Below, piece by piece: positions 51,301-62,406 of a stretch of 64,000 nt of DNA (its first letter is position 1; each line of letters begins with the position of its first letter). The notes beneath the pieces are model-generated. The model did no database searches. It was given only the letters and a program-made list of their open reading frames with translations, and was not told the DNA's origin. A program made the translations under genes and the position numbers. The stretch spans positions 1-64,000 of the forward strand of contig NZ_QDFI01000003.1 in NCBI RefSeq assembly GCF_003254465.1, given 5' to 3'. Source of the DNA: Meridianimarinicoccus zhengii (GTDB taxonomy: Bacteria; Pseudomonadota; Alphaproteobacteria; Rhodobacterales; Rhodobacteraceae).

Positions 51301-52092
51301 TCAGCCCGGCGCGGCGTCCAGCGACAGTGTCCGGCCGAGCGCGATGAGCCGTGCAAGGGTCGCCGCCCGCGTGGGCGCCTCTTCGTGTCCCGGACGTTCC
51401 AGGTATGCGCAGGTGATCGCCGCGACCGCCTCCCCCGACGGGCCAAGGACCGGCACGCTGAGATCGGTGATCCCCACGACCTGCCGTGACGGCTCCGCCC
51501 GGTATCCTGCCGCACGGATCGCGGCCAGATCGGACGCACGTTGCGCCAGCCGCTCCGCGGCGTCGTGCAGTCCCCAGTGGCCCATCGTCGCGCCGATCCG
51601 GTCAGGCCGCTGGAAGGCGAGCAGCGTGATCCCCGAACCCGTATGGAACAGGTCCATCGACGCGCCGACCCGTGCACGGAATTCCCAGTGGGAGGCCGGG
51701 CTGGCCTGTGCCACGACAATCCCGGCGCCGTGCTCGGGCATCACGAGATGGCAGGACTGGTTCATCTCGCGGGCGAACCTGTCCATCTCGGGCTGGGCCT
51801 GGGCCGTCAGCCTGCGGACCGGCGGGTGGCCGGTCGCCAGCAGGAACAGTTTCATCGACAACGCGTAGCGGTCGCCGCCCGCCAGTCGCGTGACGTAGCC
51901 GCGGGCGACGAGCCGTTCGAGCATGCGGTAGATCTGTGACGCGCCCAGCCCAAGTTCGCGCATGAGTTCCGTCCGCGTCAGCCCGTCAGCCTGCCCGGCC
52001 AGGACTTCCAGGATGTCGAGTCCCCGGTCCAGCGCGGGCGCGCGGTATTTCGGGTCAGAAGGCTCGGTGTCGCGCCGTTCAAGCATCTGCAT
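51301..52092 (-). CDS. IclR-family regulator of the L-fucose locus
   Basis: 263 residues. N-terminal winged helix (ALDRGLDILEVLAGQADGLTRTELMRELGLGASQIYRMLERL spans residues 19-61) and IclR effector domain ending with GITDLSVPVLGPSGEAVAAITCAYL. Divergent from the fucose catabolic operon across a 124-bp AT-rich gap, so it probably controls it. ATG at 52092 or 52086. Effector unknown. Confidence 0.85.
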   Translation of the reverse strand: MQMLERRDTEPSDPKYRAPALDRGLDILEVLAGQADGLTRTELMRELGLGASQIYRMLERLVARGYVTRLAGGDRYALSMKLFLLATGHPPVRRLTAQAQPEMDRFAREMNQSCHLVMPEHGAGIVVAQASPASHWEFRARVGASMDLFHTGSGITLLAFQRPDRIGATMGHWGLHDAAERLAQRASDLAAIRAAGYRAEPSRQVVGITDLSVPVLGPSGEAVAAITCAYLERPGHEEAPTRAATLARLIALGRTLSLDAAPG

Positions 52093-52216
52093 GGGTCCTT
52101 TCCCAACCCCGGCCTCGTAGGTCGTTCGCCATCGGCACGCAAGATTCTGCTTGCGCCATGGATTTATATATGGACTGATAATTCAAATATGAAGCACGTA
52201 GGATCGGGGAGGGATC
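52093..52216. promoter_or_regulatory. Divergent promoter/operator region of L-fucose operon
   Basis: 124 bp with an AT-rich core at 52158-52195. TTCA-AATA-TGAA (52182-52193) is an inverted repeat and TATGGAC/CATGGAT-like direct repeats lie just before it. These are candidates for the IclR-type regulator site; GGGGAGGGATC provides the ribosome site for the first gene. Confidence 0.45.
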
Positions 52217-52960
52217 ATGCGGCTGACTGGCAAGAGGCTGCTCGTGACGGCGGCCGGGCAGGGGATGGGGCGCGCTGCCGTCATCGCCTGCGCATCCGAA
52301 GGGGCGCAGGTCTTGGCGACCGACCGTGATCCCGGTTTGCTCGACGGGTTGGCGGAGCACGGGATCGAGACTGCGCAACTGGATGTGACCGACCCCGACG
52401 GAATTCGCGACATCGCAAGCAGGGTCGGCGCGCTTGACGGCTTGTTCAACTGCGCGGGCATCGTGCATCACGGCACAATCCTCGATCTGTCGGATGCGGA
52501 CTGGGCGCACAGCGTCGACACCAACATCACGTCGATGGTGCGCCTGTCGCGCGCGTGCCTGCCGGGGCTTCTGGCGCGTGCCGCCGACACCGGAACCGCG
52601 AGCATCGTGAACATGGCGTCCATGGCATCCTCCATCAAGGGATTCCCGAACCGCGCCGCCTATGGTGCCACCAAGGCGGCGGTGATCGGCCTGACCAAGG
52701 CCATCGCCGCCGATTTCGTGACGACAGGCCTGCGTTGCAACGCTGTCTGCCCGGGCACGGTCGATACGCCTTCGCTGCGGGGGCGGATCGCGGCGGCGCC
52801 GGATCCGGTAAAGGCCGAAAAGGATTTCATCGCGCGGCAGCCCATGGGGCGCCTTGCGACGGTGGACGACGTGATCCCGCTGATCGTCTATCTCTTGTCG
52901 GATGAAAGCCGTTTCGTGACGGGCCAGGCCATGCTGGCGGATGGTGGCGTGACGATCTGA
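52217..52960 (+). CDS. 2-Keto-3-deoxy-L-fuconate dehydrogenase (SDR)
   Basis: 247 residues. SDR with TAAGQGMGRAA cofactor motif, catalytic Ser in NMASMASS and YGATK; VDTPSLRGRI and the FNCAGIVHHGTILD segment strongly resemble BDH2/DHRS6-type and bacterial 2-keto-3-deoxy-L-fuconate dehydrogenases. It oxidises 2-keto-3-deoxy-L-fuconate to the 2,4-diketo acid, the substrate of the hydrolase at 57362. First gene of the fucose operon. Confidence 0.82.
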   Translation: MRLTGKRLLVTAAGQGMGRAAVIACASEGAQVLATDRDPGLLDGLAEHGIETAQLDVTDPDGIRDIASRVGALDGLFNCAGIVHHGTILDLSDADWAHSVDTNITSMVRLSRACLPGLLARAADTGTASIVNMASMASSIKGFPNRAAYGATKAAVIGLTKAIAADFVTTGLRCNAVCPGTVDTPSLRGRIAAAPDPVKAEKDFIARQPMGRLATVDDVIPLIVYLLSDESRFVTGQAMLADGGVTI

Positions 52961-52981
52961 CCGGGGGAGGAGGCGTGCGCC

Positions 52982-53809
52982 ATGACGATCGTCGATGCCC
53001 ATTGCCATTTCTGGCGGCTGGACCGCGGCGACTATGGCTGGCTGGCGGGCGCGGACCCTGCGCTTGACCCCATACGGCGGGATGTGTTGCCCAAGGACTA
53101 TCCGGGGGATGCGCGGCTGATCGTTGTGCAGGCAGCGCCATCGGTGGCGGAGACGGAATTTCTGCTGGATCTTGCCCGGCAGGACTCGCGGATCTGCGGG
53201 GTGGTCGGCTGGGTGGACCTCGCAGCCGATGATGCCCGCGCCATGCTGAACCAGCTTGCACGGGACCCGGTGTTCCGGGGCGTGCGCCCCATGCTTCAGG
53301 ACATCGCCGCGACCGACTGGCTGCTGGACGCCGCGCGGCCCGAGGCATTGCGGGCGCTTGCCGATGCGGGTCTGTGTTTCGATGCGCTGGTGACTGAACG
53401 GCATCTGCCGATGCTGCGGGAGGTCGCGGCGCGGCATCCCGACCTGCCGCTGGTCATCGACCATGCCGCCAAGCCGCAACCCGGCGCGCGCGACGACTGG
53501 GCCACGGGAATGCAGGCGCTGGCCCGCCTGCCGCATGTGCAGTGCAAGCTGTCGGGTCTTCTGACCGAGTTTGCGCCCGCCGCACGCGCCGACCCGCTGC
53601 CCGCCCTGCGCGACATCGTTGCGCCGCTGATCGACTGGTTCGGCCCCGAGCGGCTGATCTGGGGCAGCGACTGGCCGGTGCTGACACTCGCCGCGACGTG
53701 GGAGAGATGGCGCGACCTGACCGATGCGCTGCTGGCGGATCTCGGCCTTTCGGACCACGCCGCGATCATGGGCGGCAATGCCGCGCGGTTCTATGGGTTG
53801 GCGCCATGA
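52982..53809 (+). CDS. L-fuconolactonase (amidohydrolase family)
   Basis: 275 residues, amidohydrolase 2 TIM barrel starting with the metal motif VDAHCHFW (HxH), with [22 protein letters not shown] and the late LIWGSDWPV containing the catalytic Asp. Length and the short [17 protein letters not shown] start match L-fucono-1,5-lactonase. It opens the lactone made by the fucose dehydrogenase. Its stop overlaps the ABC ATPase start by four bases. Confidence 0.83.
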   Translation: MTIVDAHCHFWRLDRGDYGWLAGADPALDPIRRDVLPKDYPGDARLIVVQAAPSVAETEFLLDLARQDSRICGVVGWVDLAADDARAMLNQLARDPVFRGVRPMLQDIAATDWLLDAARPEALRALADAGLCFDALVTERHLPMLREVAARHPDLPLVIDHAAKPQPGARDDWATGMQALARLPHVQCKLSGLLTEFAPAARADPLPALRDIVAPLIDWFGPERLIWGSDWPVLTLAATWERWRDLTDALLADLGLSDHAAIMGGNAARFYGLAP

Positions 53810-55311
53810 CCGCGGTCGTGCGCATGGAACGGATCGACAAGCGCTTTCCCGGCGTTCACGCGCTGCGGGCCGTCGATTTCGACCTGCGCGCGGGAGAGGT
53901 GCATGCCCTGATGGGCGAGAATGGGGCGGGCAAGTCGACCCTGATGAAATGCCTGTCCGGCATCTACCAGCCGGATGACGGCCGCATCCTCGTCGATGGT
54001 GCGCCGGTCCGGCTGCCGACACCGAAGGCGGCGCAGGACGTGGGCATCGGCATCATCCACCAGGAACTGGAACTGATGCGCGACCTGACCGTGGCGCAGA
54101 ACATCTGGATCGGGCGCGAGCCGCGGCGGTCCTTCGGGCGGATCGATGAGGCCGCGCTGGAGGCCGCTGCCGCCGACATATTCCGTGGCATGCGCGTGGG
54201 CATCGATGTGCGCCAGCCCGTGGGGGCGCTGACCGTCGCGCGCCAGCAGATGGTCGAGATCGCGAAGGCGCTGTCCTTCCGGTCGCGCATCCTGATCATG
54301 GACGAACCTACCGCGGCACTGAACGACGCGGAAATCGCAGAACTGTTCACGATCATCCGCGGGCTGAAGGCCGAAGGGGTCGGCATCGTCTACATCAGTC
54401 ACAAGATGGACGAGATCCGCCGGATCTCGGACCGGGTGACCGTGATGCGCGACGGTGCCCATGTCGCCACGGTCGCAGCCGCCGACACGCCGATCGCGCA
54501 GATCATCGCGATGATGGTCGGGCGCGAGATCGCGGACCAGACCGTCACGATCCCCGACCTGTCGCGGGCCGACACCGCGCTGGAGGTTCGGCACCTGTCC
54601 CGCGGGCGGGATCTGCACGATGTCAGCTTCGCCGTGAAGAAGGGCGAGATCCTCGGCTTTGCCGGGCTGATGGGGGCGGGGCGCACGGAACTGGCGCGCG
54701 CGATATTCGGTGCGGAGCCGCCCGACACGGGCGAGATCATCGTTCACGACCGCCACAGGACCATCCGCAGCCCCGCCGACGCGGTACGCGCAGGCATCGG
54801 CTACCTGTCCGAGGATCGCAAGCATTTCGGGCTCGCGCTCGGGCTCGACGTGCGGGCCAATATCGCGCTGGCCAGCATGGCGCGCTTTTCCGACCGGCTC
54901 GGCCGGATCGACGAGACCCGCGTGGCCGCCGTCGCGCGCGACCATATCGACACTCTGCGCATCCGCACGCCCCATGACCGGCAGGAGCTCCGCCTTCTGT
55001 CCGGCGGCAACCAGCAGAAGGTCGTCATCGCCAAATGGCTGCTGCGCGATTGCGACATCCTGATCTTCGACGAGCCGACCCGCGGCATCGACGTCGGTGC
55101 CAAGGCGGAGATCTACCGGTTGCTCAATGATCTCGCCGCGGCCGGAAAGGCGGTCATCGTGATCTCCAGCGAACTGCCCGAGGTGCTGCGCCTGTCCCAC
55201 CGCATCGCCGTGATGTGCGAGGGGCGGCTGACCGGCATCCTGCCCGGCGGTGCCGCACAGGAAGAGATCATGGCGCTGGCGACGCAACGCGAAGGAGTGA
55301 TCGCGCAATGA
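53806..55311 (+). CDS. Sugar ABC transporter ATP-binding protein (RbsA/XylG type)
   Basis: 501 residues with two nucleotide-binding halves. First half: GENGAGKST, signature-like [26 protein letters not shown]. Second half lacks a normal Walker A ([16 protein letters not shown]) and has [15 protein letters not shown] and [12 protein letters not shown], as usual in this family. ATPase of the CUT2-type importer for L-fucose or a related sugar. Confidence 0.93.
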   Translation: MTAVVRMERIDKRFPGVHALRAVDFDLRAGEVHALMGENGAGKSTLMKCLSGIYQPDDGRILVDGAPVRLPTPKAAQDVGIGIIHQELELMRDLTVAQNIWIGREPRRSFGRIDEAALEAAAADIFRGMRVGIDVRQPVGALTVARQQMVEIAKALSFRSRILIMDEPTAALNDAEIAELFTIIRGLKAEGVGIVYISHKMDEIRRISDRVTVMRDGAHVATVAAADTPIAQIIAMMVGREIADQTVTIPDLSRADTALEVRHLSRGRDLHDVSFAVKKGEILGFAGLMGAGRTELARAIFGAEPPDTGEIIVHDRHRTIRSPADAVRAGIGYLSEDRKHFGLALGLDVRANIALASMARFSDRLGRIDETRVAAVARDHIDTLRIRTPHDRQELRLLSGGNQQKVVIAKWLLRDCDILIFDEPTRGIDVGAKAEIYRLLNDLAAAGKAVIVISSELPEVLRLSHRIAVMCEGRLTGILPGGAAQEEIMALATQREGVIAQ

Positions 55312-56306
55312 CCGATGCAGACACGACGACGCCACCGCGCGCCCGCCCGCCCCGGGCCGCGCCGCAGAAGCTTCTGGCCTTTGCCGGTTTGATCCTGCTG
55401 GTGCTGGGGTTCTCGCTGGCCAGTCCGAATTTCTTCCAGGTGTCCAACATCATGGCGGTGCTTCAGGCGACCTCCGTCAACGGGGTGCTGGCCATCGGCG
55501 TGACGCTCATCATCATCACCGGCGGGATCGACCTGTCCATCGGCACGCTGATGACCTTCTGTGCCGTCATGACCGGGGTGGTGCTGACATGGCTGGGCGC
55601 GCCGCTTCTGCTGGGGGTGCTGACGGCGGTGGCCACCGGGGCGCTTGCGGGGCTGGTGTCGGGCACGCTGGTCGCCAAGATGAAGATACCGCCCTTCATC
55701 GCCACGCTCGGCATGATGCTGATCCTCAAGGGGCTGTCGCTGATCGTGACCGGAACGCGGCCGATTTATTTCAACGACACGCCCGGCTTCGACCTGATTT
55801 CCCGCGGGTCGCTGGTGGGGGCGGTGTTCCCGGCCTTCCCCGTGCCCAACGGCGTGCTTATCCTGTTCGGGGTCGCCGCCGTGACCGCCTGGATACTAAG
55901 CCGCACGGTGCTGGGCCGCTACACCTTCGCCATCGGCTCGAACGAGGAAGCGGTGCGCCTGTCCGGGGTGAACACCGATGCGTGGAAGATGGCGATCTAT
56001 GCCACGGCGGGCGGGATCGTCGGGATCGGCGGGTTGCTGATCGCCAGCCGCCTGAACTCCGCGCAGCCCGCGCTCGGGCTTGGCTATGAGCTGGAGGCCA
56101 TCGCCGCGGTCGTCATCGGCGGCACCAGCCTGGCGGGCGGGCGCGGTACGATCCTTGGCACGCTGATCGGGGCGCTGATCATGGCCGTGCTGACCAACGG
56201 CCTGCGCGTGATGTCGGTCGCGCCAGAATGGCAGACCGTCGTGACCGGGGCGATCATCATCGCCGCCGTCTACGCGGACCAGTTGCGGCGGCGTGCCGTC
56301 GGCTGA
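55308..56306 (+). CDS. Sugar ABC transporter permease (RbsC type)
   Basis: 332 residues with eight to ten hydrophobic segments; [18 protein letters not shown] and the late [18 protein letters not shown] are RbsC-family signatures. Its ATG overlaps the ATPase stop by four bases. Inner-membrane pore of the fucose importer. Confidence 0.92.
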   Translation: MTDADTTTPPRARPPRAAPQKLLAFAGLILLVLGFSLASPNFFQVSNIMAVLQATSVNGVLAIGVTLIIITGGIDLSIGTLMTFCAVMTGVVLTWLGAPLLLGVLTAVATGALAGLVSGTLVAKMKIPPFIATLGMMLILKGLSLIVTGTRPIYFNDTPGFDLISRGSLVGAVFPAFPVPNGVLILFGVAAVTAWILSRTVLGRYTFAIGSNEEAVRLSGVNTDAWKMAIYATAGGIVGIGGLLIASRLNSAQPALGLGYELEAIAAVVIGGTSLAGGRGTILGTLIGALIMAVLTNGLRVMSVAPEWQTVVTGAIIIAAVYADQLRRRAVG

Positions 56307-56346
56307 CCGTGACCAAAGCAAGACGTGAACCAAGGGAGGAAACCAG

Positions 56347-57294
56347 ATGTTCACCAGAAGAACCGTCATCACCGCCGCCATGGCCCTGTCGCTGTCCGGC
56401 GCAGCACCAGGCGCCTTCGCCCAGGAGGAGATCTTCATCCCGATCATCTCCAAGGGGTTCCAGCACCAGTTCTGGCAAGCCGTGAACACCGGCGCGCAAC
56501 AGGCCGCCGAGGACCTGGGCGTGCGCGTCACCTTCGAGGGGCCGGACAACGAATCCCAGGTAGACCGGCAGATCGACATGCTGTCGGCGGCACTGGCCAA
56601 CAAGCCAGCGGCGATCGGCTTTGCCGCGCTCGACAGCCAGGCCGCGATCCCGGTGCTGCGCCAGGCGTCCGAGGCGGGCATCCCCGTGGTCGCGTTCGAT
56701 TCCGGCGTGGACAGCGACATCCCCGTCACGACCGCTGCGACGGACAACGTGGCCGCGGCGGCGATGGCCGCCGACAAGATGGCCGAGATGATCGGCGGAT
56801 CGGGCAAGGTCGCGGTCGTCGCCCATGACCAGACCTCGCGCACCGGTATCGACCGGCGCGACGGGTTCGTGAACCGCATCGAGGCGGAGCATCCGGACGT
56901 CGAAATCGTGGCCATCGAATACGGCGGCGGCGATCACCTCGAATCCACCGAGATCACCCGCGCCCTGCTGGCCGCCCATCCCGACCTGTCGGGCATCTTC
57001 GGCACCAACGAAGGCTCCGCCATCGGGGTCGTCAACGGCGTCCGCGAAGCCGGGGTCGAAGGCTTGACCATCGTCGGCTACGACAGCGGGCAGGCGCAGA
57101 TCGACGCGATCCGCGACGGTCTGATGGCCGGGGCGATCACCCAGAACCCGGTGGGGATGGGCTATGAAACGGTGCGCGCGGCGGTCGCGGCCGCGCGGGG
57201 CGAAGAGGTGCCCGCCGCCATCGATACCGGCTTCTTCTGGTACGACGCCACGAATATCGACGACCCGCAGATCGCCGCGGTTCTTTACAACTGA
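56347..57294 (+). CDS. Sugar-binding protein of CUT2 ABC transporter (RbsB type)
   Basis: 315 residues, signal peptide (MFTRRTVITAAMALSLSGAAPGAFA), then a ribose-binding-like fold (FIPIISKGFQHQFWQAVNTGAQQAAEDLGV, VVAFDSGVDSDIP, GIFGTNEGSAIGVVNGVREAG). A strong AGGGAGGA precedes the ATG. The TRR near the N-terminus is not followed by the usual Tat residues, so Sec export is assumed. Ligand is probably L-fucose from context. Confidence 0.88.
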   Translation: MFTRRTVITAAMALSLSGAAPGAFAQEEIFIPIISKGFQHQFWQAVNTGAQQAAEDLGVRVTFEGPDNESQVDRQIDMLSAALANKPAAIGFAALDSQAAIPVLRQASEAGIPVVAFDSGVDSDIPVTTAATDNVAAAAMAADKMAEMIGGSGKVAVVAHDQTSRTGIDRRDGFVNRIEAEHPDVEIVAIEYGGGDHLESTEITRALLAAHPDLSGIFGTNEGSAIGVVNGVREAGVEGLTIVGYDSGQAQIDAIRDGLMAGAITQNPVGMGYETVRAAVAAARGEEVPAAIDTGFFWYDATNIDDPQIAAVLYN

Positions 57295-57361
57295 CCGGCG
57301 CATGATCGGCCGGGGGCCTCGTGCGGTCCCCGGTCCCCTGACCAGCACGCAAGAGGCCCCG

Positions 57362-58200
57362 ATGAAACTGCTACGCCACGGCCCGAAGGGGCAGGAAAAG
57401 CCCGGCATCCTGGACGATGCCGGCGCGATCCGCGACCTGTCGGACCATATCGACGATATCGCGGGCGCGACGCTCGGGCATGACGGGCTGGCGCGGCTGG
57501 CGGCCATCGATCCGCTGTCGCTTCCCCTAGTGCCGGGCACGGCACGCATCGGCGCCTGCGTCGGGCATGTGGGCAAGTTCATCTGCATCGGGCTGAACTA
57601 TGCCGACCACGCCGCCGAAACCGGCGCCGCCATCCCCGACGAACCGATCGTCTTCGCCAAATGGACCTCGGCCATCTGCGGGCCGAACGACGATATCGAG
57701 ATCCCGCGCGGCTCCGCCAAAACCGACTGGGAGGTCGAACTGGGCGTCGTCATCGGCGAGGGCGGGCGATACATCGACGAATCCCGCGCGCTGGATCACA
57801 TCGCGGGCTACTGCGTCATCAACGACGTGTCGGAACGCGAATGGCAGCTCGAACGCGGCGGGACCTGGGACAAGGGCAAGGGCTGCGATACCTTCGGGCC
57901 GATCGGCCCATGGCTGGTCACGCCCGACGAATTGCCCGATACCGCCGACCTGCGGATGTGGCTGGAGGTGGACGGCCACCGGTACCAGGACGGATCGACG
58001 GCGACGATGATCTTCTCCGTGCCGGTGATCGTCAGCTACCTGTCTCGCTTCCTGTCGCTTCAGCCCGGCGACGTGATCTCGACCGGCACCCCGCCGGGCG
58101 TGGGTCTGGGTCAGAAGCCGCCGATCTACCTGAGGGGCGGCGAAACGATGCGGCTGGGCATCGACGGGCTTGGCGAGCAGGTCCAGAAGGTGGTGCGCGC

Positions 58201-58204
<4 letters not shown>
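57362..58204 (+). CDS. 2,4-Diketo-3-deoxy-L-fuconate hydrolase (FAH family)
   Basis: 280 residues, fumarylacetoacetase C-terminal fold with metal ligands visible in ICIGLNYADHAAETG, DWEVELGVVIGEG and DKGKGCDTFGPIGPWL, and the late STGTPPGVGLG. In this operon it splits 2,4-diketo-3-deoxy-L-fuconate to pyruvate and lactate, the last step of the non-phosphorylating fucose route. ATGA overlap with the dehydratase gene. Confidence 0.85.
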
Positions 58205-60275
<2,071 letters not shown>

Positions 60276-60281
60276 TCAGAT

Positions 60282-60298
60282 CGGACAGCGCGTGTCCG
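60282..60298. terminator. Hairpin between convergent fucose operon and NtrC-type gene
   Basis: Arms CGGACA (60282-60287) and TGTCCG (60293-60298) around GCGCG, just after the fucose dehydrogenase stop. No T-run, so this is a weak terminator candidate. Confidence 0.35.
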
Positions 60299-60337
60299 GC
60301 TCTGGTTGTTGTTACCCGACCTGGCGTCACGCCGATG

Positions 60338-62200
60338 CTAGCGCCAGTCGCTTTCCGTCAGGCCAAGCGCCTTGATCCGCGAATAGAGCGTCGTGGATTT
60401 CATCCCCAATCGTGCTGCTGCACCGTCCGGACCGGCCACCCGGCCCCCGCATTCGCGCAGGCCCGCGATCAGGTTGCGGCGGCGCAAGGCCTCGATCTCG
60501 GCTTCCGTCATGACGCCGCTCGACGTGTTGCGGCGCTCGGTGCCCGGGCGCGAATGCAGTTCCACGATCAGCTTGCCGCCGCTCGACAGGATCGCGCCCC
60601 GTTCGATCACGTTGGCCAGTTCGCGCACGTTCCCCGGCCACGGATAGGCCCGCAGCATCCGCATCGTGCCTTCGGTGATGACGGGTGGCCGGCGGTTCAG
60701 CCGCTTGCAGGCCAGCTTCAGCAGGTGCCCCGCCAGCGGCGGGATGTCGTCTGTCCGGTCGCGCAGCGGCACGCAATGGATCGGGAACACGTTGAGATGG
60801 AAGAACAGGTCCTCGCGGAACCGCCCCGCTGCGGCCTCGCGCGCGAGATCGCGGCTGGTGGAGGCGATGACCCGGATGTCGATGGCCCGCGCGCGCGTGT
60901 CGCCAAGTCGCCGCACCTCGCCGGCCTGCAAGGTCGCCAGCAACTGGCCCTGCAATTCCAGCGGCAGCTCGGCCACGTCATCCAGATGCAGCGTGCCGCC
61001 ATGGGCAAGTTCCAGCTTGCCCGGCATGTCCCGCAGCGCCCCGGGGAACGCCCCGCGCATGTAGCCGAACAATTCGCTTTCCAGCGTGTCGGGCGCGGCC
61101 GGCCCGCATTTGAAGTGGATCAAGGGGCGCCGCCGCCGGTCGCTGTCCTTGTGGATGGCCGCGGCAACCAGCGCCTTGCCGGTGCCGGGCTCGCCGGTGA
61201 CCAGAACGTTCGCGGTCGTGCGCGACACCATTTCGATCCGGGCCAGAACCTGCCGGATCGCGGGGGAGGTGCCGATGATGTCGTGATGGGCCCGTTCGCT
61301 GGTGATCGCCTCCTGCAGATAGGCGTTTTCCTGTTCCAGCCGGTCGCGCAGCGCCGCGACCTCGTCCAGCGCTTCACGCAGGCGGCGTTCGTTTTCCTTG
61401 CGCTCCGTGATGTCGCGGAAGATCACCACGGCCCCCGCCAGCACCTGCGAATCGTAGATCGGTGTCGAGACGTATTCGACCCGGATCGGGCGGCCATCCT
61501 TGCGCCAGAACACCTCGTCCTCGATCCGGTGCACCTGTTCGTGGCGGAAACTGCGATAGATCGGGCAGTCGTGATGGGGATATACCTCGCCCGACAGATG
61601 GTGGTGGTGGATCATCGAATGGATGTCGCGGCCCAGAAGGTCCGCGGCGGTCCAGCCAAGCATTTCCTGTGCAGCACGGTTCACGAACGTCGTCTTGCCA
61701 TCGGCATTGACCCCGTAGATGCCTTCGCCCGCCGCGTTCAGGATCAGCTGGTTCTGCCGCTCCAGCTCGGCGAAGAATGTCTGCGCGCGGTGCCATTCGA
61801 AAAGACCTGCGCGCTGTATCTCGGCGGCCTCCGCGATTTCCGAGCGCAGTTCGATCTCGTGCAGATCGACGATGGTCAGCCAGATCAGTGGCCCGTCCGG
61901 TCCGTCGGCAATCCGGCCGCGCAATTCGGTGTCGAGCGCGGTGCCATCGCGTGCGGCCAGCCGCACCCGCCGTGTCCAAGCCGTACCGCGATGGGCGACC
62001 TCGTCGCAGAACACGATCATCTGCGCGGGGCCGTCCGGCAGGTGCCGCGAGAACTGTGATCCTGCGGGTTCGGTCAGGTCGAGCAGGCGCGCCGCATCGT
62101 CATTCGCGTCGAGGATCAGGTCCCGCCGCGGGTCGAGCAGCAGCACCGGCGCGAGCGTGGCGCGCGCACGGGAATCATCGGGGTGCGACATATCTTCCAT
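60338..62200 (-). CDS. PAS-containing NtrC-type regulator with degenerate sigma-54 motifs
   Basis: 620 residues from ATG 62200 (ATG 62191 also possible; the open frame reaches 62392). Two PAS regions (about 15-115 and 150-270, the second ending FRDITERKENERRL), a coiled linker, an AAA+ domain and a Fis-type helix-turn-helix (GAAARLGMKSTTLYSRIKALGL). Walker A is GEPGTGK (336-342), Walker B is LHLDD (404-408) with Asp in place of the usual Glu, and the sigma-54 contact loop reads GAFPGA (383-388) in place of GAFTGA. The arginine-finger region FREDLFFHLNVFP is normal. It may not work through sigma-54. Divergent from the NrtA-type gene, its likely target. Confidence 0.82.
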   Translation of the reverse strand: MEDMSHPDDSRARATLAPVLLLDPRRDLILDANDDAARLLDLTEPAGSQFSRHLPDGPAQMIVFCDEVAHRGTAWTRRVRLAARDGTALDTELRGRIADGPDGPLIWLTIVDLHEIELRSEIAEAAEIQRAGLFEWHRAQTFFAELERQNQLILNAAGEGIYGVNADGKTTFVNRAAQEMLGWTAADLLGRDIHSMIHHHHLSGEVYPHHDCPIYRSFRHEQVHRIEDEVFWRKDGRPIRVEYVSTPIYDSQVLAGAVVIFRDITERKENERRLREALDEVAALRDRLEQENAYLQEAITSERAHHDIIGTSPAIRQVLARIEMVSRTTANVLVTGEPGTGKALVAAAIHKDSDRRRRPLIHFKCGPAAPDTLESELFGYMRGAFPGALRDMPGKLELAHGGTLHLDDVAELPLELQGQLLATLQAGEVRRLGDTRARAIDIRVIASTSRDLAREAAAGRFREDLFFHLNVFPIHCVPLRDRTDDIPPLAGHLLKLACKRLNRRPPVITEGTMRMLRAYPWPGNVRELANVIERGAILSSGGKLIVELHSRPGTERRNTSSGVMTEAEIEALRRRNLIAGLRECGGRVAGPDGAAARLGMKSTTLYSRIKALGLTESDWR

Positions 62201-62235
62201 GAGGGCGAGCAAAGCGCGGCAACGCGATCTGCGCA

Positions 62236-62269
62236 ACACGAAATTTCGTAAAACACGGAAAATCGTAAC
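62236..62269. promoter_or_regulatory. Tandem 17-bp repeats between regulator and NrtA-type gene
   Basis: ACACGAAATTTCGTAAA (62236-62252) is directly followed by ACACGGAAAATCGTAAC (62253-62269), 13 of 17 positions identical; the first contains the perfect palindrome ACGAAATTTCGT. This is a plausible pair of binding sites for the divergent NtrC-type regulator. Downstream TGGTCAGAGTATTGTA around 62300 resembles a -24/-12 element but has GT in place of GC. Confidence 0.6.
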
Positions 62270-62406
62270 GCATGCCTGCCCGGATGGTGTGGTCAGAGTA
62301 TTGTAAATAATATAAAAAATGTAATTTTTGGGTGCTGTGAATTTGGGCTTCAGCTTCGCAGGGGCGCCGCCGAAGCTGTTGGAAACAAGCACAACAGGGA
62401 AGCGCC

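Noticed and set aside
62280-62320. Sigma-54 promoter for the NrtA-type operon
   Set aside because: TGGTCAGAGTATTGTA has the right spacing but lacks the invariant GC at -12, and the regulator lacks a normal GAFTGA loop.
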